Notes under the pieces: model-generated | What the model saw: the letters and a program-made list of their open reading frames with translations, nothing else | What the model was told of the DNA's origin: nothing | Databases searched by the model: none | Made by a program: the position numbers and the translations under genes | Assembly: GCF_034531395.1 (NCBI RefSeq) | Contig: NZ_JARVCO010000002.1 | Location: 744,001 to 808,000, forward strand | DNA length: 64,000 bases | Direction: 5' to 3' | From: Pontiella agarivorans | GTDB lineage: Bacteria; Verrucomicrobiota; Kiritimatiellia; Kiritimatiellales; Pontiellaceae | In this document: one piece after another, positions 54,890 to 62,679 of the stretch | Numbering within the stretch: position 1 is the stretch's first letter | Layout of the letters: each line of letters opens with the position of its first letter

Positions 54890-56236
54890 CTAAGGTAAAC
54901 GCGCATATCCGAACAGCAGTTCTCCGTGTGTATCTCTGCCGATCAGTTTTGCAGTAAAGTTGTCCGCCGTAATTTCATGGCCGCGGCCCTCGAACGTCAC
55001 AATAAGTCCATCCCCCGCAGCACTGGATTTGATCCCGTTGCAACCGCGTCCGAAATTGACCGCTTCCGGCGCTCCGAAACGCAGCGATTCAAAATCCACA
55101 TCTTCCAGCGGCCGGAAGCCGGGCTCCGATTTAATCAGCAGGCGTATTTTTTCCGTTTCAGCGGTAATCGGTTCACGGTTCAGAATTTCCAGACGTCGCG
55201 GCACCCGCAGCGGAACCACCACATTTTTCGAGCTGTGGTTGTCATTTGCAACATCATCATCCTTTTTGCTGTCGATCGCCGCAAAATTCATATAGGCCGC
55301 CCGGCCGAATTCATCCTGCAGAACTTTCGGCCGTTCGAGTTTATACCAGGCTTCCCGTGTTCCATCTTCATGAACCACAACATGGTTATCGTAGGCATGT
55401 CCCGGTGCCCATTTCCAGTTGACGCCGTCCGGTGAACGAAAATAGAACGCCACCCGGCCATAACAATCATTGACCACCAGATGGTACTGCACCTCATCTT
55501 TCCACACCACCGGGTCCTCCAGGTGGGCCCCGGGAATATGCGGATAAAACGACTCCGCCGTCACTTGACGGAACTGTTCATCGCCCTGGTCACTGACAAA
55601 TACAAACCCCTGTTTATTAATCATCAGTACCGACCCGTCTTCGCGGGGAACATAGGTGCGGTTGGTCTCATTTCCCTCTTTTTCCAGCCATTGGAAACTG
55701 AATGGAATTTTTTCCCAGGGACCATCCAGCGTAGGAGCTTTGTAGGCCTGCTTCCAGACACAGCCGATAATATAGGAACCATCTTTGCGTCGGTAGATTT
55801 CCGGATTGTGCCCTTCCCCGATCTCTTCGACCACGTGGTAAGGACCCAGCGGCTGAGGGCTGACCGCATGCACAATAACCGAACTCCACCAGGTGTGGTG
55901 ACCGGATTTTTTTCCGCCGCCTTTTACATTATTTTCCGGCCAGCGGCAGACGAACATATGGTATTTACCGTCATCGCCTTTAACAATATTTCCGCCCCAG
56001 TAGGACCATGCTTCATCCTCGATCCCGTTATCCACATCCCGCGGCCGCACATGGTCACCGCCCCAGACATCGTTCCGCAGTTTTCCAACCGTTGGAACCG
56101 GCATAAAACGATCAATGAACGCGCCGCCTTCAACCAGTCCATCCGGAATCACGTATTGCGATTTATTAACCTTTGCCGGGGAACAGGAACACAGCGCCAC
56201 CCCAATCAGTATAAAAAATCTATTCATACAATTCAT
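54890..56236 (-). CDS. Five-bladed beta-propeller glycosidase-like lipoprotein
   Basis: This 448-residue protein has a short lipoprotein-like signal (lipobox near LCSCSP). The sequence repeats blades typical of GH43/GH117/GH130-like five-bladed propellers (WGGNIVKGDDGKYHMFVCRW, LGPYHVVEEIGEGHNPEIYRRKDGSYIIGCVW; quoted pieces GGNIVKGDDGKYHMFV and GHNPEIYRRKDGSYII; then LEDPVVWKDEVQYHLVVND). A C-terminal beta-rich domain (about 350-448) follows. Neoagarobiose hydrolases (GH117) share this fold and would fit the locus, but the family is not certain. The start codon (56236, or Met at 56227) lacks an SD; instead the minus-strand leader reads CACCTCCTT. One palindromic repeat pair of copies lies inside. 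Confidence 0.7.
   Translation of the reverse strand: MNCMNRFFILIGVALCSCSPAKVNKSQYVIPDGLVEGGAFIDRFMPVPTVGKLRNDVWGGDHVRPRDVDNGIEDEAWSYWGGNIVKGDDGKYHMFVCRWPENNVKGGGKKSGHHTWWSSVIVHAVSPQPLGPYHVVEEIGEGHNPEIYRRKDGSYIIGCVWKQAYKAPTLDGPWEKIPFSFQWLEKEGNETNRTYVPREDGSVLMINKQGFVFVSDQGDEQFRQVTAESFYPHIPGAHLEDPVVWKDEVQYHLVVNDCYGRVAFYFRSPDGVNWKWAPGHAYDNHVVVHEDGTREAWYKLERPKVLQDEFGRAAYMNFAAIDSKKDDDVANDNHSSKNVVVPLRVPRRLEILNREPITAETEKIRLLIKSEPGFRPLEDVDFESLRFGAPEAVNFGRGCNGIKSSAAGDGLIVTFEGRGHEITADNFTAKLIGRDTHGELLFGYARLP
55682..55696. repeat. TTCCARNNNYTGGAA copy in propeller gene
   Basis: TTCCAGCCATTGGAA is identical over 15 bp to the copy at 30598-30612. It encodes F-Q-W-L-E on the minus strand. Confidence 0.65.
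56083..56097. repeat. TTCCARNNNYTGGAA copy in propeller gene
   Basis: TTCCAACCGTTGGAA has exact arms and is read as V-P-T-V-G-K on the minus strand, a codon phase different from the F-Q-x-L-E copies. Confidence 0.65.
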
Positions 56237-56240
56237 AGTG

Positions 56241-56305
56241 AAGGAGGTGCCACTATGCGAATACCTGAAATTGCGAATAAAATATCAGCTATTACGCAAT
56301 CATGA
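56241..56305 (+). other. Strong SD plus 16-codon ORF antisense to the glycosidase operon
   Basis: AAGGAGGTG (56241-56249) is a perfect match to the anti-SD complement. It is followed 5 bp later by ATG (56255) and a 16-residue ORF (MRIPEIANKISAITQS) that ends at 56305 inside the antisense 3' end of the GH42-like gene. The same bases read on the minus strand give CACCTCCTT in the leader of the propeller gene. No promoter or conservation evidence supports a real small protein. Confidence 0.3.
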
Positions 56306-58619
56306 GCAGTCGAACATCGCACGGTGCCATGCTGATCCGGTTTGCACAGCGTTGCTGCGTGATGAGATCCGCCGCCATTGCTTCATCCGGCAGCAAGACC
56401 ACACGCGGGTCTTTGCTGATATTGTTCAGGGCAACAATCACCCGGCCGCTTTCTGTATCTTTGTTCACAAACATATTCACCCCGATGGCGTTATGGCCTT
56501 CAGCATCTTCGATACGCACCGGCAGCAGCGGCGGAGTGGCAACGGAACGCAGCGCAGTTTCCAGCGGCTTCAGTAAATCCGGCCAGTCGCCTTTTGGAAT
56601 TGCTGCAAATCCATCCGGCTTCCAAACATTGGAACGCGGAGCCCCATGCTCATTTTTCACAAAACTTTCCTCGCCCCCCACCAGCACCAACCGTCCGCTG
56701 AACGATTTAAGCGCATTGAGGCTTTCATCGAGAATGTAAGCCGTGGGAGGCACAATCACCGTCTGTGTTTCAGGATCAAGGCCGTCGATTTTTGAAGGTG
56801 TTGTGAAACCGACGGTAAAGTTCAACAGTTTGAGGGCTTCATAAACCTGCTGCATACCGTGGGTATAGGTTTCATCTTGAATGGCGGCTTCTTCGCAATA
56901 ATAAATCCAGAAATCACGCTGTTCCGGCTGAATGTCCACAATCTGCTGCGCATGGGCATTCAGCTCTTTCATGGTGCGACTGAACGCATCCACCGCAATC
57001 GGCTGATTCGAAAGCTCGCCGATATGATCGCCCTGCGGATTCAGCGATCCATCAGTGCGGCGACCCCACAGCCAGGCGTTAATCATTCCCATGCCATGGG
57101 TAAATGCCAACCAGAGAGCAGAGCGAACATAGTCGCGGCTCATGTTGAAATGCCGCCAGCTGACCGAGCTGAAACCATGCCATTCCGAATCATAGAACAC
57201 TTTTTCGGGATACATGGATTTCGACCAGTCGAGGAACATCGACTGTTCCGACCACTCATACGCAAAATGTGCCTTCCATCCTGTTTTCGGATCCATCCCC
57301 TCTTCATGTTTCCCGAAAAACTGTGCCCCCTGCGGGGCGCAACGCAGGTCTGCTCCCATCACCTCCTGCAGGTCGGTCAGATATTCCATATCCATTCCGC
57401 CGTCGCGCTCACTTTTAGAGAGGCTGTAACCGAGCACTTTAATCGACACCGGGGCCTTCCGCCCGTTGTCATTTTTCTGTGCTTCAGTTTTCAGGAACGT
57501 AAACCATTCATTCACCCGGTCATGGTTGAAACGCACCCAGTCATACCAGAGCGGCGTTCCGCGCAGCCGTTGATCCATGAGACGCTGCTTCGGTTCCAGT
57601 CCTTGGAAAAGCACTTGATCCCAATCGCTGTATTCCGTGCCGTAAACGGTATTCAATGCCGAAATTTCTGCATATTTATCGGCCAGCCACTGTTGCCATT
57701 TCTGCATGGTGCAATCCGACAACCCGTTCTCCGCCTTCCATCCGCCTTTGCGGGTGGCAAAATGCGGTTCATTCGCCAGCAAATGCACCATGGGAAATGC
57801 TTCGCAGGCCTTCGCATATTCCGGAAGCATGCCGGAATAAAGTTTTTGGATCCACTCGCGGATCAGCGGACTGTCGATATCGTAGGTGGTAAAGTTTCGG
57901 CCTCCATATAGAACTTCGGGATGTTTTTCCTTCATCCAACCGGGCGTGTTATGCCCCGTGAGAAAAACACGCGGTGCCATATTGAAAGCATCCTGTTCAG
58001 CAAATGACTTTATTCTGGACTGTAGCTGACGTCCGGGCGTTCCATCCTCCTGCAGCTGCGGGATCTGCAGATACGCCCCGCCAATCCGGCCGAAACAGTT
58101 TAATTCCTCTTTTCGCGCCGGAGTCCACACCAGCGAACTCGGAAACACCCTCCGGCCCTCCAGCTCATAGGCCTTCGGAGCAAGCTTCATCGTGCCTTTG
58201 GTGAGATCCGGGGGAGCAACCGGCCGGATCTTTCCCGCCATCTGCTGCTGCAGTTGCGTAATTGCATAATCTGCCACATCTATGCAGCTGTTCAGTTCTT
58301 TGATCGGAAAATCGACTGCATACTCCGGAGCCATTTTACGGTAGTGCCAGCGGCCCGCAAAAATTTCAGCTGCGCGGTCACGGTTGGCGTAATCATGATT
58401 CGCCGCAACAATAAACAGTCCGATCACCTGATACGACGCCACCGCATAATCCACCACGCAACCTCTCCGCCGCGCGTCTTTTATCAGACGCCCCAGCTGC
58501 TGTTGCTTGGCCTCAACCTGTCGATTCAGTTGCTGCCATTCATTCCGGGCAGCATTTCCAATACCCGGAAAAATGCAGGTTCCGGCGGCGGTTAATGCGG
58601 TAAATCGGCGTCTGTTCAT
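56292..58619 (-). CDS. Tat-exported GH42-like beta-galactosidase
   Basis: This 775-residue protein starts with a Tat-like signal (MNRRRFTALTAAGTCIFPG). The core is a clan GH-A barrel: acid/base Glu284 in HLLANEPHFATR, nucleophile Glu near 478 in VFYDSEWHGF, as in GH42-type beta-galactosidases. A C-terminal GATase-like segment (QTVIVPPTAYILDESLNAL) resembles GH42 domain B. Divergence from classical GH42 is large and a related galactan-active family (for example GH167) is possible. It starts within 4 nt of the DUF1080 stop (ATGA), so the pair is coupled. Two palindromic repeats lie inside. Confidence 0.72.
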   Translation of the reverse strand: MNRRRFTALTAAGTCIFPGIGNAARNEWQQLNRQVEAKQQQLGRLIKDARRRGCVVDYAVASYQVIGLFIVAANHDYANRDRAAEIFAGRWHYRKMAPEYAVDFPIKELNSCIDVADYAITQLQQQMAGKIRPVAPPDLTKGTMKLAPKAYELEGRRVFPSSLVWTPARKEELNCFGRIGGAYLQIPQLQEDGTPGRQLQSRIKSFAEQDAFNMAPRVFLTGHNTPGWMKEKHPEVLYGGRNFTTYDIDSPLIREWIQKLYSGMLPEYAKACEAFPMVHLLANEPHFATRKGGWKAENGLSDCTMQKWQQWLADKYAEISALNTVYGTEYSDWDQVLFQGLEPKQRLMDQRLRGTPLWYDWVRFNHDRVNEWFTFLKTEAQKNDNGRKAPVSIKVLGYSLSKSERDGGMDMEYLTDLQEVMGADLRCAPQGAQFFGKHEEGMDPKTGWKAHFAYEWSEQSMFLDWSKSMYPEKVFYDSEWHGFSSVSWRHFNMSRDYVRSALWLAFTHGMGMINAWLWGRRTDGSLNPQGDHIGELSNQPIAVDAFSRTMKELNAHAQQIVDIQPEQRDFWIYYCEEAAIQDETYTHGMQQVYEALKLLNFTVGFTTPSKIDGLDPETQTVIVPPTAYILDESLNALKSFSGRLVLVGGEESFVKNEHGAPRSNVWKPDGFAAIPKGDWPDLLKPLETALRSVATPPLLPVRIEDAEGHNAIGVNMFVNKDTESGRVIVALNNISKDPRVVLLPDEAMAADLITQQRCANRISMAPCDVRLLMIA
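56620..56634. repeat. TTCCARNNNYTGGAA copy in GH42-like gene
   Basis: TTCCAAACATTGGAA has exact arms and is read as S-N-V-W-K on the minus strand, a third codon phase. Confidence 0.65.
57594..57608. repeat. TTCCARNNNYTGGAA copy in GH42-like gene
   Basis: TTCCAGTCCTTGGAA has exact arms and encodes F-Q-G-L-E on the minus strand. Confidence 0.65.
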
Positions 58620-59476
58620 TCGGTTCCTTTCAGGCGGATTTTATTTTCAATCTGTTTCGGCAACGCATTGATGGAACGAATGCGCATCCCTTTGTAAAAA
58701 CATTCAGCGGCCTCGGACTGCAATTGGATCTGCCCTTGGGTCAGCGGTTTTCCATCAGCACGCTGCGCATTTTCAACCACCATCACCACCTCGCCGTTAA
58801 CCACATGAACAGAGGTGTCGCCGAGGCTGTAAATTTCCATAAGGTTCCATTCGCCATGCGGTTTATCGGTTTCCGGCCAGGCGCTGATGTAACCACCGGT
58901 ATACTCCGCGCTCGCAGCGTCATAGCGCCGGCGTTTGGTTCCCTCGACGGCCACGGTACGGACTGCTGCCCGCGGGCCGGCCAGCGGAATAAAATCGCCC
59001 AGATCACCTTCCTGAACCTGGCATTCAAGAGACGATTTCCAAACCTTCCAAAACGCCCCGTGTTCGCCGTGGCAGTGGTAGAGAATGCCGCTGTCGCGCA
59101 GCGTATGCAGGCGGGGTTCCCACTGTTTATCGCCCCACTTTATCCAGACCTGCAAATGATAATTTTCAAAAGAGTCGAGCGTCGTCAAGCCGCCGTAGAT
59201 TTCGCCACTCACATGCAGCACCGGTTCGCCGTCTTCCTCAATCATGCTGAAAACATTTTTAACATCATTGTTCAGTCCCATCGGTGTGCCCTTATGACAA
59301 TCCGGAGACGTCGGTGTTCCAGCCGGCAGCCCCTTTACCGAATCGTGTGGAATTCCCATCCAGATTTCAAAGTTCGACAGCTCATTGTCGAACAGATTAT
59401 TCCAGTTTCCGGAAAAGGCTGAACCAGCCAGCGATAAGCCGAATACGAGTGCTGCCATGTAATGTCTTTTCATCAT
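58616..59476 (-). CDS. DUF1080 (3-keto-disaccharide hydrolase-type) protein
   Basis: This 286-residue secreted protein has a signal peptide (MMKRHYMAALVFGLSLAGSAFS) and one DUF1080 jelly-roll domain: NWNNLFDNELSNFEIW, VLHVSGEIYGGLTTLDSFENYHLQVWIKWG, DSGILYHCHGEHGAFWKVWKSSLECQVQEGD, GEWNLMEIYSLGDTSVHVVNGEVV, IQLQSEAAECFYKGMRIRSI (quoted in short pieces: YGGLTTLDSFENYHLQVWIK, GDTSVHVVNGEVV). Pfam names this family 3-keto-disaccharide hydrolase; many members have unproven roles. The start follows AGGAG; the stop overlaps the GH42-like start by 4 nt. Confidence 0.88.
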   Translation of the reverse strand: MMKRHYMAALVFGLSLAGSAFSGNWNNLFDNELSNFEIWMGIPHDSVKGLPAGTPTSPDCHKGTPMGLNNDVKNVFSMIEEDGEPVLHVSGEIYGGLTTLDSFENYHLQVWIKWGDKQWEPRLHTLRDSGILYHCHGEHGAFWKVWKSSLECQVQEGDLGDFIPLAGPRAAVRTVAVEGTKRRRYDAASAEYTGGYISAWPETDKPHGEWNLMEIYSLGDTSVHVVNGEVVMVVENAQRADGKPLTQGQIQLQSEAAECFYKGMRIRSINALPKQIENKIRLKGTE

Positions 59477-59533
59477 AATACTCCTGTTTACAGTAAAGAA
59501 TGATTTTCACGCTCTAAACAGGACAGACAACAC

Positions 59534-62500
59534 TCATCGAATTAAAATTTCGTCGATTAACAGTCCGGCGTTGCGGGGTTCAATCCGGATGGTATTTGCC
59601 CCGCGGCCGATTTCAACGGGCACTTTAATGGTGGCCCATTCTTTGCCGATCCGGCGTGTATTCGGTAACAACAGCTGGTCATTCACGAGCACACCGTTGA
59701 TGATCAGCTTTACCGTATGACCTTTTGCATTTTTAATCCGCCCCCCGTAGCGAATAGCCAAATCGGCAGGCCCCGCGCCGCCATCATTTTCCTGATACCA
59801 TTCCACATAGGCTTCATCATTTTTGCCGAACTTAAGATAGCCTTTTCCGCGGTAATATTCGCCCCAGGTTTCCACCGATGCACCGTTGAAATCTGCCGTT
59901 TCCGCCTGTACCCCAGGCGTTGAAGTTTGCTGGCCTCCCCCTTCCCAGATAAACCCTTCATCGTCTGCAAAGCGTTCTTCCAGTGTCAAAAGCGGATTTC
60001 CGTCGATTACAACCAGAGCTTTCACCGTGGTTCCCGGTTTAACCTCAAACGCGCCGGTGTAAGGCATTGACTCCGGTGTAGGCTGCCGGCCGTCGGTGGT
60101 GTAGAAAATCTCTTTTTTAATCTCGGGAAGCGGCCCTCGCAGCGAAAGCAGATCCGTATCGATGGACACCTTATTGGAAAACTTCAGTTTTTTCTCTCCC
60201 AGAATACAGGCGGCCAGCAGGCTCATATTTCCGTCATCAACCGCTTCAATATAAGCCCGGGTCAGGCCGTAAAATGCCCTGCGATTGTCCGTTCCGAAAT
60301 GCGGTTCCACATCAACCGGACTTCCGTTATCCAGTGCTTTGATCCGCCCGTTACCGATTACGCTGAACCAGGTGCGGTTTTCTCCATACGGATAAAATTC
60401 GCCTTTTTCATCTGTGGTGGTCACACGGACCTGAACCAGATCTCGACCTGTTGCTTTCAATGGATCGCCGTCAATCGACAAGCTGATCCGAGCCGGTGTG
60501 TCAGCAGTCCGGATGATCTTCTGAGCAACCTTGTTCCCTTTTCGAAATCCTTCAGCCCGCAATGTCCCCGGCTTCCAGGGCACCATCCACTGACACTGCA
60601 TTTCATCCCATTTTCGGCCCGGCTTCTGCATGCCCAGCGATTCGCCGTTGAAAAACAGTTCAACTTCATCGCAATTGGAATACACCTGAACCGGAATACG
60701 TGTGCCTTCCTTCATATTCGGATGCGTCCAGTGCGGCAGAATGTGTATCATGGGCTTTTCTGTCCATTGGCTTTGGTAAAGGTAAAAAAGATCCTTTTCA
60801 AAATTGGCCAGATCAATGGCGCCGCCCATAAAGGCTTTAAACGGCCACCCGCCATGCACATAGCCCGCCTCGCCGATATAATCGTGCCCGGTCCAGCGGA
60901 AAGAGCCGGCATAGTACGGAATGTCCCGCAGCTGCTCGATGTTCTTCCGCGCTGTCAGGCGAACCATGGCATTGTCATAACTCGAATTGAAAATTTGTTT
61001 TCCGCTGGAACGGTCGCCGTCGGGAATCCAGTCATACGTGAAAATTTCCTCATCGGTGAGATCTGGACACGGATAGGGCCTCTGTTTTTCGTTTGGAAAT
61101 CCATCCCGAAACCAGGTTTTTGTACGGTAGAAGCCGCGCACCTGCCAGGTATGTGTGTTTTCTGTTCCGATGAAAACCCGTGGATTTTCTTTGTTCATGG
61201 CTTCGAATTCATCCCACCACCCCATCTTTTCGCTGTGGCCGTTGAATCCCGCAATATCCATATCCTCATGGTTGGAGTGACCCGAGGTCACCGGTCGCGT
61301 CGGATCCAGTTCATGGCATTTGGCAACCAGTTCCGGGGCCACATCGCCGTGGGTTTCGTTGCCGACGGAGTACAGGACAATGGAAGGGTGATTGCGATCC
61401 CGACGAATCCAGTCGGTCAGATCCCGCTCCCACCAATCGTCAAAAAAACGGGCCCCGTAATCTTCATAGGCTTTGCGCTCCCAGCCGTCGAAAATTTCAT
61501 CCATTACAAGCATGCCCATTTCATCGCACAGCTCATAAAACTTCGGTGTTTGCGGATTGTGTGCCGTTCGGAAACAATTCACCCCCATATCCTTGAGCTG
61601 TTGAATGCGGTATTTAAGAATTTTGTCCGGAACCGCGGCACCCAATGCGCCGGCGTCCTGATGATTACAGATGCCCCGCAACTTAATGTTTTTGCCGTTG
61701 AGCCACATGCCGCTTTCCGGTTTCCACTCAATATCACGAATACCGAAACGGGTTTGAAGCGTGTCAACCGTTGTTCCCGCAACCTTAACTTTCGTGATCG
61801 CTTGATAGAGACGGGGCGAATCTATATTCCACCGAAGCGGCTTCGGAACTTGAAATGTGAAACTCGAAACCTGAACTGCAGCCGGATCAGCCGTCAGGGA
61901 AGTTGAACCTTGCGCGACTTCATTGCCGACAGGATCAACAATAGAAACGTCCAGCTCTATCGGCTGAATGCGATCCAATGTGTTCTCGACTTCGACATCC
62001 AGCTTAACCGTTTCGCCCTGTGTTCGAACAAATACCCCGTCGCGCACGACATGTACCTTGTCCATCACATCCAGCCAGGTGTGCGCATAAATCCCGCTTC
62101 CGGTGTACCAGCGCGCCGACGGCTGTTTTTCATTATCCACCCGTACGGCAAAAGTAATCGAATCTTCGTTCTGGACGGCATCGGAAATATCGTAAGCAAA
62201 GGAAATCCAGCCGTAGGGCCGTGTTCCGAGCTTTCGGCCATTCGCCCAGACTGTGGAATTCATAAACACGCCGTCAAAGACAATTTCCACGTGCTGCCCT
62301 TTCCAGGCCGGATCCACATCAATGGTTTTCCGGTACCAGGCAATGCCCGCCGGAAGATACCCGCACTGATCACCCATGGGATGACTCTCGCTGTATTCGC
62401 CTTCAATGCTCCAGTCATGCGGAAGATGTAACGCTCGCCAGTCTGAATCATCAAAAGCGGAAACCTTCCATTCGGGGTCGTCGCCCTTTCTGAATTTCCA

Positions 62501-62584
62501 GTCCCCGTCAAAATTCTGCCGAATATGGCCGGCCTGTGCAGAAATCACCGCACACAACGCCAGCATTGCTGAGATCCATCGCAT
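59534..62584 (-). CDS. GH2 beta-galactosidase-like enzyme with C-terminal CBM-like domain
   Basis: This 1016-residue secreted enzyme has a signal peptide (MRWISAMLALCAVISAQA). It shows the GH2 order: sugar-binding domain (LPHDWSIEGEYSESHPMGDQ, GIAWYRKTID), immunoglobulin-like domain, then the barrel with GICNHQDAGALGAAV, FRTAHNPQTPKFYELCDEMGM, acid/base Glu near 410 (YSVGNETHGD) and nucleophile Glu near 473 (FIGTENTHTW). After DUF4982-like and Ig-like regions comes a chitobiase-type segment and a CBM-like sandwich (about 900-1016; WGEYYRGKGYLKFGKND). It would remove terminal beta-galactose from galactan oligosaccharides. The ribosome-binding site is AGAGGTAG. Confidence 0.9.
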   Translation of the reverse strand: MRWISAMLALCAVISAQAGHIRQNFDGDWKFRKGDDPEWKVSAFDDSDWRALHLPHDWSIEGEYSESHPMGDQCGYLPAGIAWYRKTIDVDPAWKGQHVEIVFDGVFMNSTVWANGRKLGTRPYGWISFAYDISDAVQNEDSITFAVRVDNEKQPSARWYTGSGIYAHTWLDVMDKVHVVRDGVFVRTQGETVKLDVEVENTLDRIQPIELDVSIVDPVGNEVAQGSTSLTADPAAVQVSSFTFQVPKPLRWNIDSPRLYQAITKVKVAGTTVDTLQTRFGIRDIEWKPESGMWLNGKNIKLRGICNHQDAGALGAAVPDKILKYRIQQLKDMGVNCFRTAHNPQTPKFYELCDEMGMLVMDEIFDGWERKAYEDYGARFFDDWWERDLTDWIRRDRNHPSIVLYSVGNETHGDVAPELVAKCHELDPTRPVTSGHSNHEDMDIAGFNGHSEKMGWWDEFEAMNKENPRVFIGTENTHTWQVRGFYRTKTWFRDGFPNEKQRPYPCPDLTDEEIFTYDWIPDGDRSSGKQIFNSSYDNAMVRLTARKNIEQLRDIPYYAGSFRWTGHDYIGEAGYVHGGWPFKAFMGGAIDLANFEKDLFYLYQSQWTEKPMIHILPHWTHPNMKEGTRIPVQVYSNCDEVELFFNGESLGMQKPGRKWDEMQCQWMVPWKPGTLRAEGFRKGNKVAQKIIRTADTPARISLSIDGDPLKATGRDLVQVRVTTTDEKGEFYPYGENRTWFSVIGNGRIKALDNGSPVDVEPHFGTDNRRAFYGLTRAYIEAVDDGNMSLLAACILGEKKLKFSNKVSIDTDLLSLRGPLPEIKKEIFYTTDGRQPTPESMPYTGAFEVKPGTTVKALVVIDGNPLLTLEERFADDEGFIWEGGGQQTSTPGVQAETADFNGASVETWGEYYRGKGYLKFGKNDEAYVEWYQENDGGAGPADLAIRYGGRIKNAKGHTVKLIINGVLVNDQLLLPNTRRIGKEWATIKVPVEIGRGANTIRIEPRNAGLLIDEILIR

Positions 62585-62679
62585 GTATACTACCTCTAGT
62601 TTAATGAGTGGCAGTTATACGGTGGGAAGGCCCTTCGGAAAACATGCGTTTGCGTAAATCATATATGTGAAATTGCCAC

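Noticed and set aside
53120-54898. A 592-codon open frame on the plus strand
   Set aside because: It lies wholly antisense to the GH29 gene and the end of its neighbour, which have clear family motifs; it has no family-like sequence and is a composition shadow.
60299-61906. A 535-codon open frame on the plus strand
   Set aside because: It is antisense to the GH2 gene and shows no recognisable domain or ribosome-binding site.
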